Assembly (NCBI RefSeq): GCF_014154935.1
Contig: NZ_JACEHH010000072.1
Location: 1 to 32,261, forward strand
Origin: Stieleria mannarensis
Lineage (GTDB): Bacteria; Planctomycetota; Planctomycetia; Pirellulales; Pirellulaceae
DNA: 32,261 nt
Direction of reading: 5' to 3'
The notes beneath the pieces were generated by a model, which saw only the letters and a program-made list of their open reading frames with translations, searched no databases and was not told the DNA's origin. Below, one piece after another: positions 1-7,766 of this stretch. A program made the position numbers and the translations under genes. How positions within the stretch are numbered: the first letter of the stretch is position 1; each line of letters starts with the position of its first letter.

Positions 1-389
1 TCTGGCCCATTTCACAAGAAAAAATCCAAACACGTTCTTCACAGCGAAAACACCCGTGTTTCATGCAAGCAAACGCTACCAAAAACCTCCCAGACTACCC
101 AGGCCACCACTGCGTGGGAAGCGTCGCCGGGGTGAAGGAGAAGAAGCCGCCGAACGGATGGTCGATTCCGGTGCGTCATTGGAGCAGGTGTGTTGCAGCA
201 GCGGTGTCGCAGACACAGCGGGCTGAATGTGGACAACGGCTGATCCTTGATGAGCTGATCCCCGGGAAACGGTGAAGGATATGGGTGCGGATTGCGGGCG
301 ATACAATGCGATGCGGCGGTTAAGTCGGGCAGCTGAATCGATTGAATTTCCGAGTCCTTTTTCAGTCAGACATACAGAGAGAAAGATCG
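1..389. other. Intergenic or uncharacterised left edge
   Basis: No reading frame here on either strand has a recognisable motif, a convincing ribosome binding site or plausible composition. The short open frames look like random frames in high-GC DNA. The end of a gene lying outside the window cannot be excluded. Nothing further is supported. Confidence 0.5.
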
Positions 390-690
390 ATGCCACGCTT
401 CCCGCTGATCCATGAGACCGATGCGCCGGACGAGGTGGTGGAGGTTTATCACGCGTTCCGGCGCGAGATGCGATCTTCCCGATCAGACGCGCGACATTCT
501 CCGATTCGCCATCAAGTGCGGTGCCACGCCGGAAAGATTAGGCAACGATGATTTCGGCAGTCTGACCCAACATGGCCTCGACAACGGACAGATACTGGAA
601 GTGATCGCTGCCGCGGCGATGGCGGTCTACGCGACGATCATTGCCGACGCGACGATATTGGATGTTGATGCCATGTTTGCGGACATGTAG
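390..690 (+). pseudogene. Carboxymuconolactone decarboxylase-like (AhpD fold) remnant
   Basis: The ATG at 390 opens a peptide beginning MPRFPLIHETDAPDEVVEVY, which resembles the N-terminus of planctomycete carboxymuconolactone-decarboxylase/peroxidase-like proteins. After about 29 codons (near 470) the frame changes. The rest continues in the +1 frame as a matching C-terminal half (LPDQTRDILRFAIKC, then GQILEVIAAAAMAVYA) and stops at 690. The central part, which in intact AhpD-fold proteins carries the CxxC/CxxxH active-site helix, is missing. The simplest reading is an internal deletion of a few hundred bases whose junction also breaks the frame. The family assignment rests on recalled family patterns; that the gene is broken is visible directly. 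Confidence 0.6.
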
Positions 691-909
691 CGTTTGTTCG
701 CGATGTCGCAATTTGGGCGGACGATTGGCGCAGGGCACGTCTGCGGTAGAAAGAGCCGCATGATTCGGGGCCGATGATGTTCCAGATCCCATCGGGTCTC
801 CGATCACACTGCCCGCAATCGTTCTGCGACCGCCCACGGATCGGTACATTGGGAAGATGAGGGAATGTCGTCCCTGTGTTTGCTCCGCCAATGAATCTCA
901 CGGCAGGAT

Positions 910-2799
910 GTGACGTTGTTGTTAAGTATCGAATCATTGATCCTGTTCACCGGGATTCTGCTTCTGTTGGGCATCGCGTCGAACCAGTTTTCGACGCGGA
1001 TGGGCGTGCCGGTCTTGTTTTTATTCCTGGTGGTCGGGATGCTGGCCGGCTCGGAGGGGATCGGCGGGATCGAGTTCGAGGATTATTCTGCGGCCAACAC
1101 GATCGGCACGATCGCGCTATGCTTGATCCTGTTTGATGGAGGGCTTCGCACGACGCTGGGCGCCGTGCGAACGGCCTGGAAGCCGGCTGCGTTGCTGGCG
1201 ACGCTCGGCGTCGTGGTGACGGCGGCGATCACGGGTTTGGCCGCGTCGTGGATTCTGCAGATCACTCTGCTGCAGGGACTGTTGATCGGCAGCATCGTCG
1301 GTTCGACCGATGCTTCGGCGGTGTTCTCCATCCTCCGTTCCGGCGGCGTTAACATTCGGCGACGGCTGGCCGACACGCTGGAAGTGGAGAGTGGATCGAA
1401 CGATCCGATGGCGATTTTCCTGACGGTCGGCTTGATCCAGGTGCTCACGGGCGCCGTTCCAATCGGATCGGGGTTGTTGATGTTGTTCCTGACACAGCTT
1501 GTCTTTGGGGCCATCGTCGGGTTGCTTGTCGGCTACGTCGGCATTTGGATTCTGCAGCACATTCGATTGGGCGCTGCCGGTTTGTACCCCGTGCTGGCGA
1601 CCGCGTTGGCCTTGCTCGCCTTCGGTCTTGCCGCGGTTTTCGGCGGCAGTGGGTTTCTGGCGGTCTATCTGACCGGCATCGTGATCGGCAACCGACGTCC
1701 GATCTTTCACCGAGGCATCTTGTTGTTTCATGACGCGGCGGCGTGGATCTGCCAAATCCTGATGTTCATGACACTGGGACTGTTGAGTTTTCCCAGCCGT
1801 CTGTTGGACGCGGCGGGACCGGCACTGTTGATCTCGGCCGTGTTGATTCTGGTCGCGCGTCCGATCGCCGTTTTCGCGTTGGTGTCGTTCTTCAAGTTCC
1901 CCAAGCGCGAAGTGTTGTTTCTGTCGTTGGTGGGCTTGAAAGGGGCCGTCCCGATTACGCTGGCGACGTTTCCGATGTTGGCCGGGCTGCCGATCGCGTC
2001 GCAGATGTTCGACACGGTGTTTTTTGTCGTCCTGGTCTCGGCCCTGATTCAAGGTTGGCCGCTGCCGCTGGTGGCGCGCTGGCTGAAGGTGAACGAGGCG
2101 GCCAAGCGACCACCGCCGGTCACACTGGAAATCAGCACGCTGCAGAACGTCAACGGAGACATCGTCGACTACTACGTCGACAGTGGATGCCTGGCGGCCG
2201 GCCGGATGATCAAGGAACTGGCTTTGCCCGACGGGGTCGTGGTGGCATTGATTGTCCGCAACGAGGAGATCACTCCGCCCCAGGGCCGTTCTCGAATCGA
2301 GGTTGGTGACCACATCGTTGTGATCCTTCGACCGGCCGTTCGGGCCATGGTGGACCGTGTGTTTTCGCATCGCCAGCAAACGCCGGCGGCACTGCCTGCA
2401 TCCTTGGAGTTTCCGCTGCGGGGCTCGACCAAAGTCGGTGCGATCGAAGAGTGCTACGACGTGAAACTTGGCGAATCGCCCGAGATGACTGTCGATGAAC
2501 TGATGCGTTCACGCCTGGCCGGGCAGGCGCTCGTCACAGGCATGGCCGTGCCATTTGATCAGATCGTCTTGTACATCCGCGAAGTCAGCGAAGACGGATC
2601 GATTCAGTTTGCCGGAATGGTGATTTTGCCGGTCGAAGAGACCCCGTGGCTGGATAAAGAATTAGCAGAAGGGCCAGACACTCAAGATCCCGCTGATCCG
2701 ATGCTCCCGGTTGGAAACACCGATTCAGCGGAAGAAAGGCCTCCAACGGTCGATCCCCAAGAACCGCCGCAAGCTGATCAACCAAATGAGTCGACGTAA
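910..2799 (+). CDS. CPA1-family potassium/sodium:proton antiporter with C-terminal TrkA-C-type domain
   Basis: A 629-residue protein with a GTG start at 910, just after a weak AGGA-like site. Residues 1-390 hold about a dozen hydrophobic helices. Two motifs typical of CPA1 antiporters are visible: GSTDASAVF at 131-139 and ESGSNDPMAIF at 160-170, whose acidic residue sits in the ion-binding region. From about residue 405 to 490 the chain is soluble and looks like a TrkA-C/RCK ligand-binding lobe (ending in GDHIVVILRP). A further cytoplasmic domain follows, then an acidic, proline-rich tail. This order matches NhaP2/CvrA-type K+/H+ antiporters, which exchange monovalent cations for protons in the inner membrane and are gated through the cytoplasmic domain. 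The exact ion cannot be read from sequence. It is transcribed alone, with a repeat just after its stop. Confidence 0.9.
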   Translation: MTLLLSIESLILFTGILLLLGIASNQFSTRMGVPVLFLFLVVGMLAGSEGIGGIEFEDYSAANTIGTIALCLILFDGGLRTTLGAVRTAWKPAALLATLGVVVTAAITGLAASWILQITLLQGLLIGSIVGSTDASAVFSILRSGGVNIRRRLADTLEVESGSNDPMAIFLTVGLIQVLTGAVPIGSGLLMLFLTQLVFGAIVGLLVGYVGIWILQHIRLGAAGLYPVLATALALLAFGLAAVFGGSGFLAVYLTGIVIGNRRPIFHRGILLFHDAAAWICQILMFMTLGLLSFPSRLLDAAGPALLISAVLILVARPIAVFALVSFFKFPKREVLFLSLVGLKGAVPITLATFPMLAGLPIASQMFDTVFFVVLVSALIQGWPLPLVARWLKVNEAAKRPPPVTLEISTLQNVNGDIVDYYVDSGCLAAGRMIKELALPDGVVVALIVRNEEITPPQGRSRIEVGDHIVVILRPAVRAMVDRVFSHRQQTPAALPASLEFPLRGSTKVGAIEECYDVKLGESPEMTVDELMRSRLAGQALVTGMAVPFDQIVLYIREVSEDGSIQFAGMVILPVEETPWLDKELAEGPDTQDPADPMLPVGNTDSAEERPPTVDPQEPPQADQPNEST

Positions 2800-2802
2800 G
2801 TG

Positions 2803-2876
2803 GGGGCAGAATGATACGGGGCAGAATGATGGGAGGCAGCATGATTGCGTTCTTCATGATTCTGCCATCCTGCCCA
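2803..2876. repeat. GGCAGAATGAT-family palindromic intergenic repeat, copy 1
   Basis: The left half holds GGGCAGAATGAT, then GGGGCAGAATGAT, then a third variant, GGCAGCATGAT. The right half carries the reverse complement (CATGATTCTGCC and ATCCTGCCC). The halves can fold into a long imperfect stem. It fills the gap between the antiporter stop and the next gene. Three related copies lie at 3826-3936, 5522-5600 and 13209-13235. Confidence 0.8.
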
Positions 2877-2965
2877 ATCCAAACGGGTGCCAGCAATCGG
2901 GAAACACTTCTGGTACACTCTAGACGTAGTGTCGTAGTTTTCGCTTGCTTTACCGAGGAGTCAAC

Positions 2966-3787
2966 ATGCGCTGGGAATTCGCTGTCGCCCTGCTGTCGTG
3001 GTGTCTGGTTTCGCCGCATGTCCATGCGGACGATGACAACGTGATCCAGTTCTGGCTGGATGTGGCCGAAGAGACGGCCGATAAGCAGACGATTTCGCTG
3101 CTTGATGATCAGCAACAAGTCTTCGAGCTTCACAAGCCCGCCGTGTTTCGGCACACCCAACCGATCCGTGGTGACGACATCGGCTCGATGTTTGTCTGGA
3201 AAACAACGACGGGACGGCCGGTCGCGATCGGTGTCTTTTTTTCCTGGTCGCAGGGACGCCACCGTTGGGTGATGGAGGAGTTTCATTCGCTGCATGACCA
3301 AGGGATTCAAAAGCAGATGCCCGATCATGTGACGTGGCGTTGCCCGAAACCCGGATTGGATTGGGCCCCCTTTCCGGATGCGCCGCCCGCAGTCGGCTCG
3401 ACCTCTCGGAAACGGCTGCAGGCAAAACAACTTGCCAATCAGGTCGAGGCGTACACGGAAAAGACACCGGGCGAACGGGTCGTGTTGCGCGCCGTGCCCA
3501 AACCGATTTACGAGTACGAAGATGTCGAAGCGGGAGTCGTTTTCGGTGCAATCATGGCCTTTTGTCAAGGAACCGATACCGAGCTGTTGCTATTGGTGGA
3601 AGCCAGAAAACAGGGAGACAATGTCGCGTGGCATTACGCGCCGGCCTCGTTCACCGACTACGGGTTGAATCTTCAGTTGCCCGATGGGACGAGATGGACC
3701 AGCCGGAAAGGACAGATCCGCGAAAACGGTCAGCCGCATTACTGGAATTTTGTCGAGCAACGCGCGAAGCCGGACTTCGAGAAATAG
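2966..3787 (+). CDS. Secreted planctomycete-type protein of unknown function
   Basis: A 273-residue protein. The ATG at 2966 is preferred over an upstream in-frame TTG because GAGGAG lies five bases before it (2955-2960) and it gives a clean signal peptide: a basic start, a hydrophobic core, and probable cleavage after the VHA near residue 22. The mature part has no catalytic signature I recognise. It is rich in Trp and aromatic residues and has a block with the pattern PAVFRHTQPIRG followed by GSMFVWKTTTGRPVA. I recall similar secreted proteins of unknown function recurring in Rhodopirellula-type genomes. It is probably periplasmic or exported. It sits between two copies of the GGCAGAATGAT repeat, so it is probably transcribed on its own. 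Confidence 0.8.
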   Translation: MRWEFAVALLSWCLVSPHVHADDDNVIQFWLDVAEETADKQTISLLDDQQQVFELHKPAVFRHTQPIRGDDIGSMFVWKTTTGRPVAIGVFFSWSQGRHRWVMEEFHSLHDQGIQKQMPDHVTWRCPKPGLDWAPFPDAPPAVGSTSRKRLQAKQLANQVEAYTEKTPGERVVLRAVPKPIYEYEDVEAGVVFGAIMAFCQGTDTELLLLVEARKQGDNVAWHYAPASFTDYGLNLQLPDGTRWTSRKGQIRENGQPHYWNFVEQRAKPDFEK

Positions 3788-3825
3788 CCGGTTCGCGGTG
3801 ATGGCAGGGGGAAAGCGAAGAAAGG

Positions 3826-3936
3826 AAGGCAGAATGATTCGGGGCAGAATGATGCGTCGGATCCGGCTGGAATGCTTTACCGGTCCGCTACTGTTCGTTT
3901 TCCTTTATTTTGCCCCGCATCATTCTGCCATCTCTT
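3826..3936. repeat. GGCAGAATGAT-family palindromic intergenic repeat, copy 2
   Basis: The left arm (3826-3855) has GGCAGAATGAT, a four-base spacer TCGG, then GGCAGAATGAT again. The right arm (3908-3936) is its reverse complement with few changes (TTTTGCCCCGCATCATTCTG). About 52 bases separate the arms. It lies 95 bases before the sulfatase start and is the most symmetrical copy in the window. Confidence 0.85.
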
Positions 3937-4030
3937 TCAGATAGAATCTGGATTCATTTGGGAGTCACCGTCGGTCCTGTTGTCGCGCCCCCCCCATCCA
4001 ATCCAAACACTTCGCAAGATTCAGTCAACG

Positions 4031-5473
4031 ATGTTTCGTCTCTACGTCCACTTCGTCATCGCGATTGCATGGGGGGCGTTGTCGTTCGCAACGGCCGCCC
4101 AGACGCAAACCCCCAACATCGTGATCCTCTTTGCCGACGACTTGGGATATGGCGACGTCAGCTGTTACGGGGCGACGAAGATCCACACGCCGAATATCGA
4201 TCGCTTGGCCGGTGAAGGCATGAAGTTCACCGATGCCCATTCCGCCGCTTCGCTGTGTTCGCCGTCGCGATACGGGTTGCTGACCGGACGGGCTCCGTGG
4301 CGGCTCCACCGCAAGGGCAACGGGTATCGACTCGATCCGGGGCAAATGACCCTGGCAGCCTTTCTCGGTGACTCGGGCTACACCTCCGCTGCGATCGGAA
4401 AGTGGCATTTGGGATACAGCAAGGACTGGAACCGGCTGCCGATCACGGGACCGTTGGAAGTCGGGTTTGACTACCACTTCGGTGTCCCGTCCAATCACAA
4501 CGATTCAACGCGGGCGTTCATCGAGAATCATGATTTGGTGGGTCGCCAGCGGGGCGTCGATTACCGGATCGTCAAAGGACGCGACTTTCCCGAGGGCTTG
4601 GCCGAACCGCGTGTCGAAGACCAGGTCGACAGCACACTGACCGAGAAAGCGGTCGAATTTATTCGCCGCCATTCCGACCAACCGTTCTTTTTGTATTTCA
4701 CCCCCTGTGCTCCACACACCCATGTGACTCCGGCCGCGGAGTTTCGCGGCACGAGCCAAGCCGGGTTGTTCGGCGACCACGTCCAAGAACTTGACTCCCA
4801 CGTCGGGGAGATCCTCGACGTGCTGGAGGAATTGAGCTTGGCGGAAGACACGCTCGTGATCTTCACCAGCGACAACGGTTCGACGCCGAAGGATTTCAGG
4901 GGCACGCAGGGCATCCATCTGAACCTTGCCGATGACTCTGGCGATATCCGCACAAAATTCAAGACGGCGAAAGCGGACGCGAAGAAGCTGGGGCATGTGA
5001 CCAACGGGCCGTGGCGAGATGGCAAAGGGTATGCGTACGAGGGCGGACACCGTGTCCCGTTGATTGCCCGCTGGCCGGGGAAGATTGCCGCCGGCAGCGA
5101 ATCGGCATGCACGACGACATTGACAGATCTATTCGCCACCGCCGCCGACGTCGTCGATCGCGAGTTGCCCCCTGATGCAGCGGAAGACTCGTTCAGTCTG
5201 TTGCCGCTGATGACCGGCAAGGAAAACGAAATCGCCGGTCGCGACGCAATCTTTATTCTCGGCAACGGCAAAGACAGCGCCGTCGCGGTGTGCACCGGAA
5301 AATGGAAACTGATCGTTCGTTACGGCAGCGAACAAGACCGCGGGCACGAACTATATGACCTGTCCCAAGATCCCGGCGAAACCAACAACGTCGCCGACGA
5401 GTTCCCTGAGATCACCAAACGACTGGTTGCGGAATTCCAGAAAGCCGAAGCGGCGGGGCGAACACGTCACTGA
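4031..5473 (+). CDS. Secreted sulfatase (arylsulfatase, S1 family)
   Basis: A 480-residue protein that hydrolyses sulfate esters, probably on sulfated polysaccharides taken from algae. The ATG at 4031 gives a signal peptide with probable cleavage after ATAA near residue 23. A longer upstream frame runs through the intergenic repeat and was rejected. Family hallmarks are visible: a metal-binding DD at 36-37, the CSPSR signature at 76-80 (Cys76 is the residue converted to formylglycine), GKWHLG at 123-128, a PHTHV block, and IFTSDNG for the second metal-ligand group. The C-terminus has the usual ELYDLSQDPGETNN element. Length is normal for the family. Activity requires a formylglycine-generating enzyme, which is not in the window. 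No strong Shine-Dalgarno is present. The substrate cannot be predicted. Confidence 0.95.
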   Translation: MFRLYVHFVIAIAWGALSFATAAQTQTPNIVILFADDLGYGDVSCYGATKIHTPNIDRLAGEGMKFTDAHSAASLCSPSRYGLLTGRAPWRLHRKGNGYRLDPGQMTLAAFLGDSGYTSAAIGKWHLGYSKDWNRLPITGPLEVGFDYHFGVPSNHNDSTRAFIENHDLVGRQRGVDYRIVKGRDFPEGLAEPRVEDQVDSTLTEKAVEFIRRHSDQPFFLYFTPCAPHTHVTPAAEFRGTSQAGLFGDHVQELDSHVGEILDVLEELSLAEDTLVIFTSDNGSTPKDFRGTQGIHLNLADDSGDIRTKFKTAKADAKKLGHVTNGPWRDGKGYAYEGGHRVPLIARWPGKIAAGSESACTTTLTDLFATAADVVDRELPPDAAEDSFSLLPLMTGKENEIAGRDAIFILGNGKDSAVAVCTGKWKLIVRYGSEQDRGHELYDLSQDPGETNNVADEFPEITKRLVAEFQKAEAAGRTRH

Positions 5474-5521
5474 TCGCGGTGTCTTGAACCGGCGGATGCC
5501 ATGTTGACCACGGAAGGGAGT

Positions 5522-5600
5522 AGGCAGAATGATACGGGGCGGAATAATGTTCAAGGCCCGGCCCGCCCCTCCATCATTCTGCCTTCCCATCATTTTGCCA
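5522..5600. repeat. GGCAGAATGAT-family palindromic intergenic repeat, copy 3
   Basis: The left arm (5522-5549) has AGGCAGAATGAT, then ACGG, then a decayed second unit GGCGGAATAATG. The right arm (5567-5600) contains ATCATTCTGCC followed by ATCATTTTGCC. A GC-rich loop lies between them. The repeat is open in the frame of the downstream acetyltransferase, so automatic start calling could extend that gene through it. Confidence 0.8.
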
Positions 5601-5621
5601 ACCTTCCCGAATCGAACCGGA

Positions 5622-6332
5622 GTGCTTAAATCGTTGCTTGATCCCACAAAAAAGTACCCGATGGTCCTACCCGACGGAACGGTCATCAAAACGGTCGTTC
5701 ATCTCAACCAAGTCATCGAACACCCTCGCATCTCCATCGGTGATTTCACCTACTTCGGTCACCTGGAAGAACTCGAAGACTACGCCGGCTACCTCGCACC
5801 GTTCCTGTTTCCGCTCAGCGGCGAGCGGTTGCTGATCGGAAAGTTTTGTCAGATCGCTCACGGCGTGCGATTCATCACCAGTTCGGCCAACCACAGCATG
5901 CGAGGTTTCTCGACGTATCCGTTTGCCAACTTCATGATGAATGAAGCGACCACGGCGGATGACATGAAGGCATTGTTTGACGTTCCCGGCGGGAAAGGCG
6001 ACACGGTGATCGGCAACGACGTGTGGATCGGCACCGAGGCGGTGGTGATGCCGGGGGTGACCGTCGGCGACGGCGCGATCCTCGGCGCCCGGGCTGTGGT
6101 GGCCCGCGACGTACCGCCCTACACCGTGGTCGCGGGCAACCCGGCCAAGCCGGTCAGGAAGCGATTTGACGACCACGTCACACGGGCGCTGCTTGAGCTC
6201 CGCTGGTGGGATTGGCCGATCGAAGCTATCGAAGCGAATATCGATGCCATCTCCGGTGCCGACATCGAGACCCTGAAACGCGTCGGTGATCGTATTGACG
6301 CCGCTACGAAGACTGATTCAGGCCTGTCATGA
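5622..6332 (+). CDS. Hexapeptide-repeat O-acetyltransferase (Vat/CatB xenobiotic acyltransferase type)
   Basis: A soluble acyltransferase of about 236 residues that would move an acetyl group from acetyl-CoA to a hydroxyl group. Left-handed beta-helix repeats are seen from about residue 72 (LLIGKFCQIAHGVRF), with a long insertion loop, then VIGNDVWIGTEAVVMPGVTVG, then the typical AGNPAKPVRKRF exit. The loop holds SSANHSMRGFSTYPF; His91 in it corresponds to the catalytic histidine of Vat/CatB enzymes. The start is uncertain: GTG 5622 keeps LLDPTKKYP, which I believe is conserved, while TTG 5634 and ATG 5661 are alternatives. Anything further upstream is repeat DNA. Members range from streptogramin and chloramphenicol resistance enzymes to polysaccharide or nodulation modifiers, so resistance should not be assumed. 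It overlaps the broken methyltransferase by ATGA. Confidence 0.85.
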   Translation: MLKSLLDPTKKYPMVLPDGTVIKTVVHLNQVIEHPRISIGDFTYFGHLEELEDYAGYLAPFLFPLSGERLLIGKFCQIAHGVRFITSSANHSMRGFSTYPFANFMMNEATTADDMKALFDVPGGKGDTVIGNDVWIGTEAVVMPGVTVGDGAILGARAVVARDVPPYTVVAGNPAKPVRKRFDDHVTRALLELRWWDWPIEAIEANIDAISGADIETLKRVGDRIDAATKTDSGLS

Positions 6333-6909
6333 AATACGCGAATGACGAGCTTACCACGCAGCTTTTTATGGACGCCGGGATCGGTTCTGGCATGCGTGTG
6401 TTGGACGTGGGGTTTGGACATGGTGAGGTCACGCGATTGGTGGCGTCCTTGGTCGGTGAGACCGGATCGGTGATCGGTATCGACAAGAACGAATCGGCAA
6501 TCGCAACGGCATCGTCGCGTCTGCAGGAACTGCTCTTGTCAATGGAACCGTTTTGCTCGGAAGCCATGCCACTGCACGGATCCGTGCAGCAATGGATTCG
6601 AAACACCGTCGCCTATGAAGGCGCCAATCTGCAAATGGGCTTGGATCTTTATCGCGTGTCGTAAAAGCAGGGCTGGTTGATATTCGCGTCAGGGCGGCCG
6701 CAGATGTGCAGACACCGATGCAACCGTCCAACTTGGCGACGGTCGTCCGCGCGATCCTGCCCCGCATTTTGGCAAGCGGAGTGACGACGGAGGAGGAGGT
6801 CGACATAGCGACGCTGCAACAACGCTTGGATGCGGAACGCTACGAAACCAACGCTTCCTACGTCGGCGAATTAAAATTCGCGGCGTTCGCACGTCCCCCG
6901 CCGCGCTGA
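6329..6909 (+). pseudogene. Broken SAM-dependent methyltransferase
   Basis: The ATG at 6329 overlaps the stop of the acetyltransferase (ATGA), so the two were once translationally coupled. The first part has the class I SAM-binding motif (MRVLDVGFGHGEVTRL) and motif II (GSVIGIDKNESAI). After about residue 70 the chain jumps to a segment resembling the C-terminal half of these enzymes (AMPLHGSVQQW, EGANLQMGLDLYRV), so roughly 70-80 residues seem to be deleted. A single-base frameshift near 6655-6661 then brings a stop at 6664. The remaining C-terminus (KAGLVDIRVRAAADVQT onward) continues in another frame to 6909. Two independent lesions make this a pseudogene. The size of the deletion is inferred from memory of family length. 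Confidence 0.75.
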
Positions 6910-6966
6910 ACCGATGCGTCTAATCGAGTTTGGCCCCGCGACGTGCCTCGCCATTGACGGAGTTCG

Positions 6967-7090
6967 CTGATAGGTCAGCTGCACGAAGCCACACTCATAA
7001 GTCGTTGTGTTTCGATGGGTCAGCTGAACGTCATCGCCCAACGGTCCGAACAGGGGAATGCCTTCGCCCAGCAGAACGGGGTGGGCAGTT
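6967..7090 (-). pseudogene. Fragment of a RibD-C/dihydrofolate-reductase-like protein
   Basis: Translating the minus strand in one frame gives HPVLLGEGIPLFG (about 7083 down to 7045), then DVQLTHRNTTTYECGFVQLT to about 6967. This resembles the C-terminal end of small YyaP/RibD-C domain reductases, where PVLLGxGxPLF is the classical closing motif. No N-terminal part is found upstream: the frame runs into a hairpin repeat at 7132-7153. The downstream end reads through into the methyltransferase remnant. It is therefore a relic of perhaps 40 codons with no start. The match is by motif only. Confidence 0.45.
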
Positions 7091-7131
7091 TCTGGGAACC
7101 GCGGGTGGTTTCAGGTCGTCGGCGAGTCTCG

Positions 7132-7153
7132 CGATGGCCCGGAAGGGCCATCG
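7132..7153. repeat. Perfect 9-bp inverted repeat with GGAA loop
   Basis: CGATGGCCC, then GGAA, then GGGCCATCG forms a perfect nine-pair hairpin with a tetraloop on the plus strand. It lies 18 bases past the stop of the minus-strand gene at 7172-7489. No T-tract follows on that strand, so it is not a classical terminator, although it may protect a 3' end. I recall similar GGCCCGGAAGGGCC elements recurring in Rhodopirellula-type genomes. Confidence 0.65.
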
Positions 7154-7171
7154 TACGTTGAGAACGTTTTT

Positions 7172-7489
7172 TTACTGCAGCGTCACTTTGGTGGTTCGGC
7201 CCGACTGGACGAAACGGAGTTTGTTTTCGCGGGCCAGCCAACCGACTGCGGCGGTCACGAGGTCTCCGGGCGCTTCGACGCTCTTTTTGACCTTCGTTAG
7301 GGTCTGTTCGCCGCCGCTTTCGAGCGTCTGCCAGACCTCTCCGGCGACCAGACCGATTTCGGAGTTGTCGAAAGATCGCTTGGGTGGAGCCGGTTTCTTG
7401 GCGGCACCGTTGGACTTCTTCGCCGCCCCGTTGGCCTGCACCTTGGTCGGCTTTGCATCGGGCGTTGCCGCCGCTTTCTTCTTTGCCAT
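7172..7489 (-). CDS. Small winged-helix protein (DUF2582-like) with Lys/Ala-rich tail
   Basis: A 105-residue protein. The ATG at 7489 is chosen over a longer upstream frame because AAGGGA lies just before it and the protein then begins MAKKKAAATP. Residues 1-40 are Lys/Ala/Pro-rich and basic, like histone-like or ribosome-associated extensions. Residues 43-105 (IGLVAGEVWQTLESGGEQTL, then AAVGWLARENKLRFV) fit the winged helix-turn-helix DUF2582 family, a small fold thought to bind nucleic acid or protein. The basic tail suggests nucleic-acid binding, which is inferred. It is monocistronic, and a perfect hairpin follows its stop. Confidence 0.75.
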   Translation of the reverse strand: MAKKKAAATPDAKPTKVQANGAAKKSNGAAKKPAPPKRSFDNSEIGLVAGEVWQTLESGGEQTLTKVKKSVEAPGDLVTAAVGWLARENKLRFVQSGRTTKVTLQ

Positions 7490-7766
7490 CGATACGTCCC
7501 TTTTCAGGTAATGATCGTAAGTTGGGGACCGCGCACGCCCCCATTTTGCAAACCCGCAAACGGTCACACAACCTCTCGGTCCGCCCTCTCACCAGATCGT
7601 GACAGCGCTGCGATCGAAACACTGCGTCAATCTGACGCGGCTGAGGGCCGCCCGTTCCCCGTGTTCGCGGTGATCGGCGGTCAGATTGCCGCAATCGGAG
7701 GGCCAAAGGACTTGCCGGCAGCGAGAAAAAATGTGGGGGACGTGCAATGACGAGATTCGCCGGTCC

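Noticed and set aside
1117..2379. Open frame of 420 codons on the minus strand
   Set aside because: It is opposite the antiporter and has the Arg/Gln/His-rich composition typical of antisense to a membrane protein in high-GC DNA.
5529..5621. Upstream extension of the acetyltransferase from an ATG at 5529
   Set aside because: The extension is entirely made of the palindromic repeat and carries no conserved residues.
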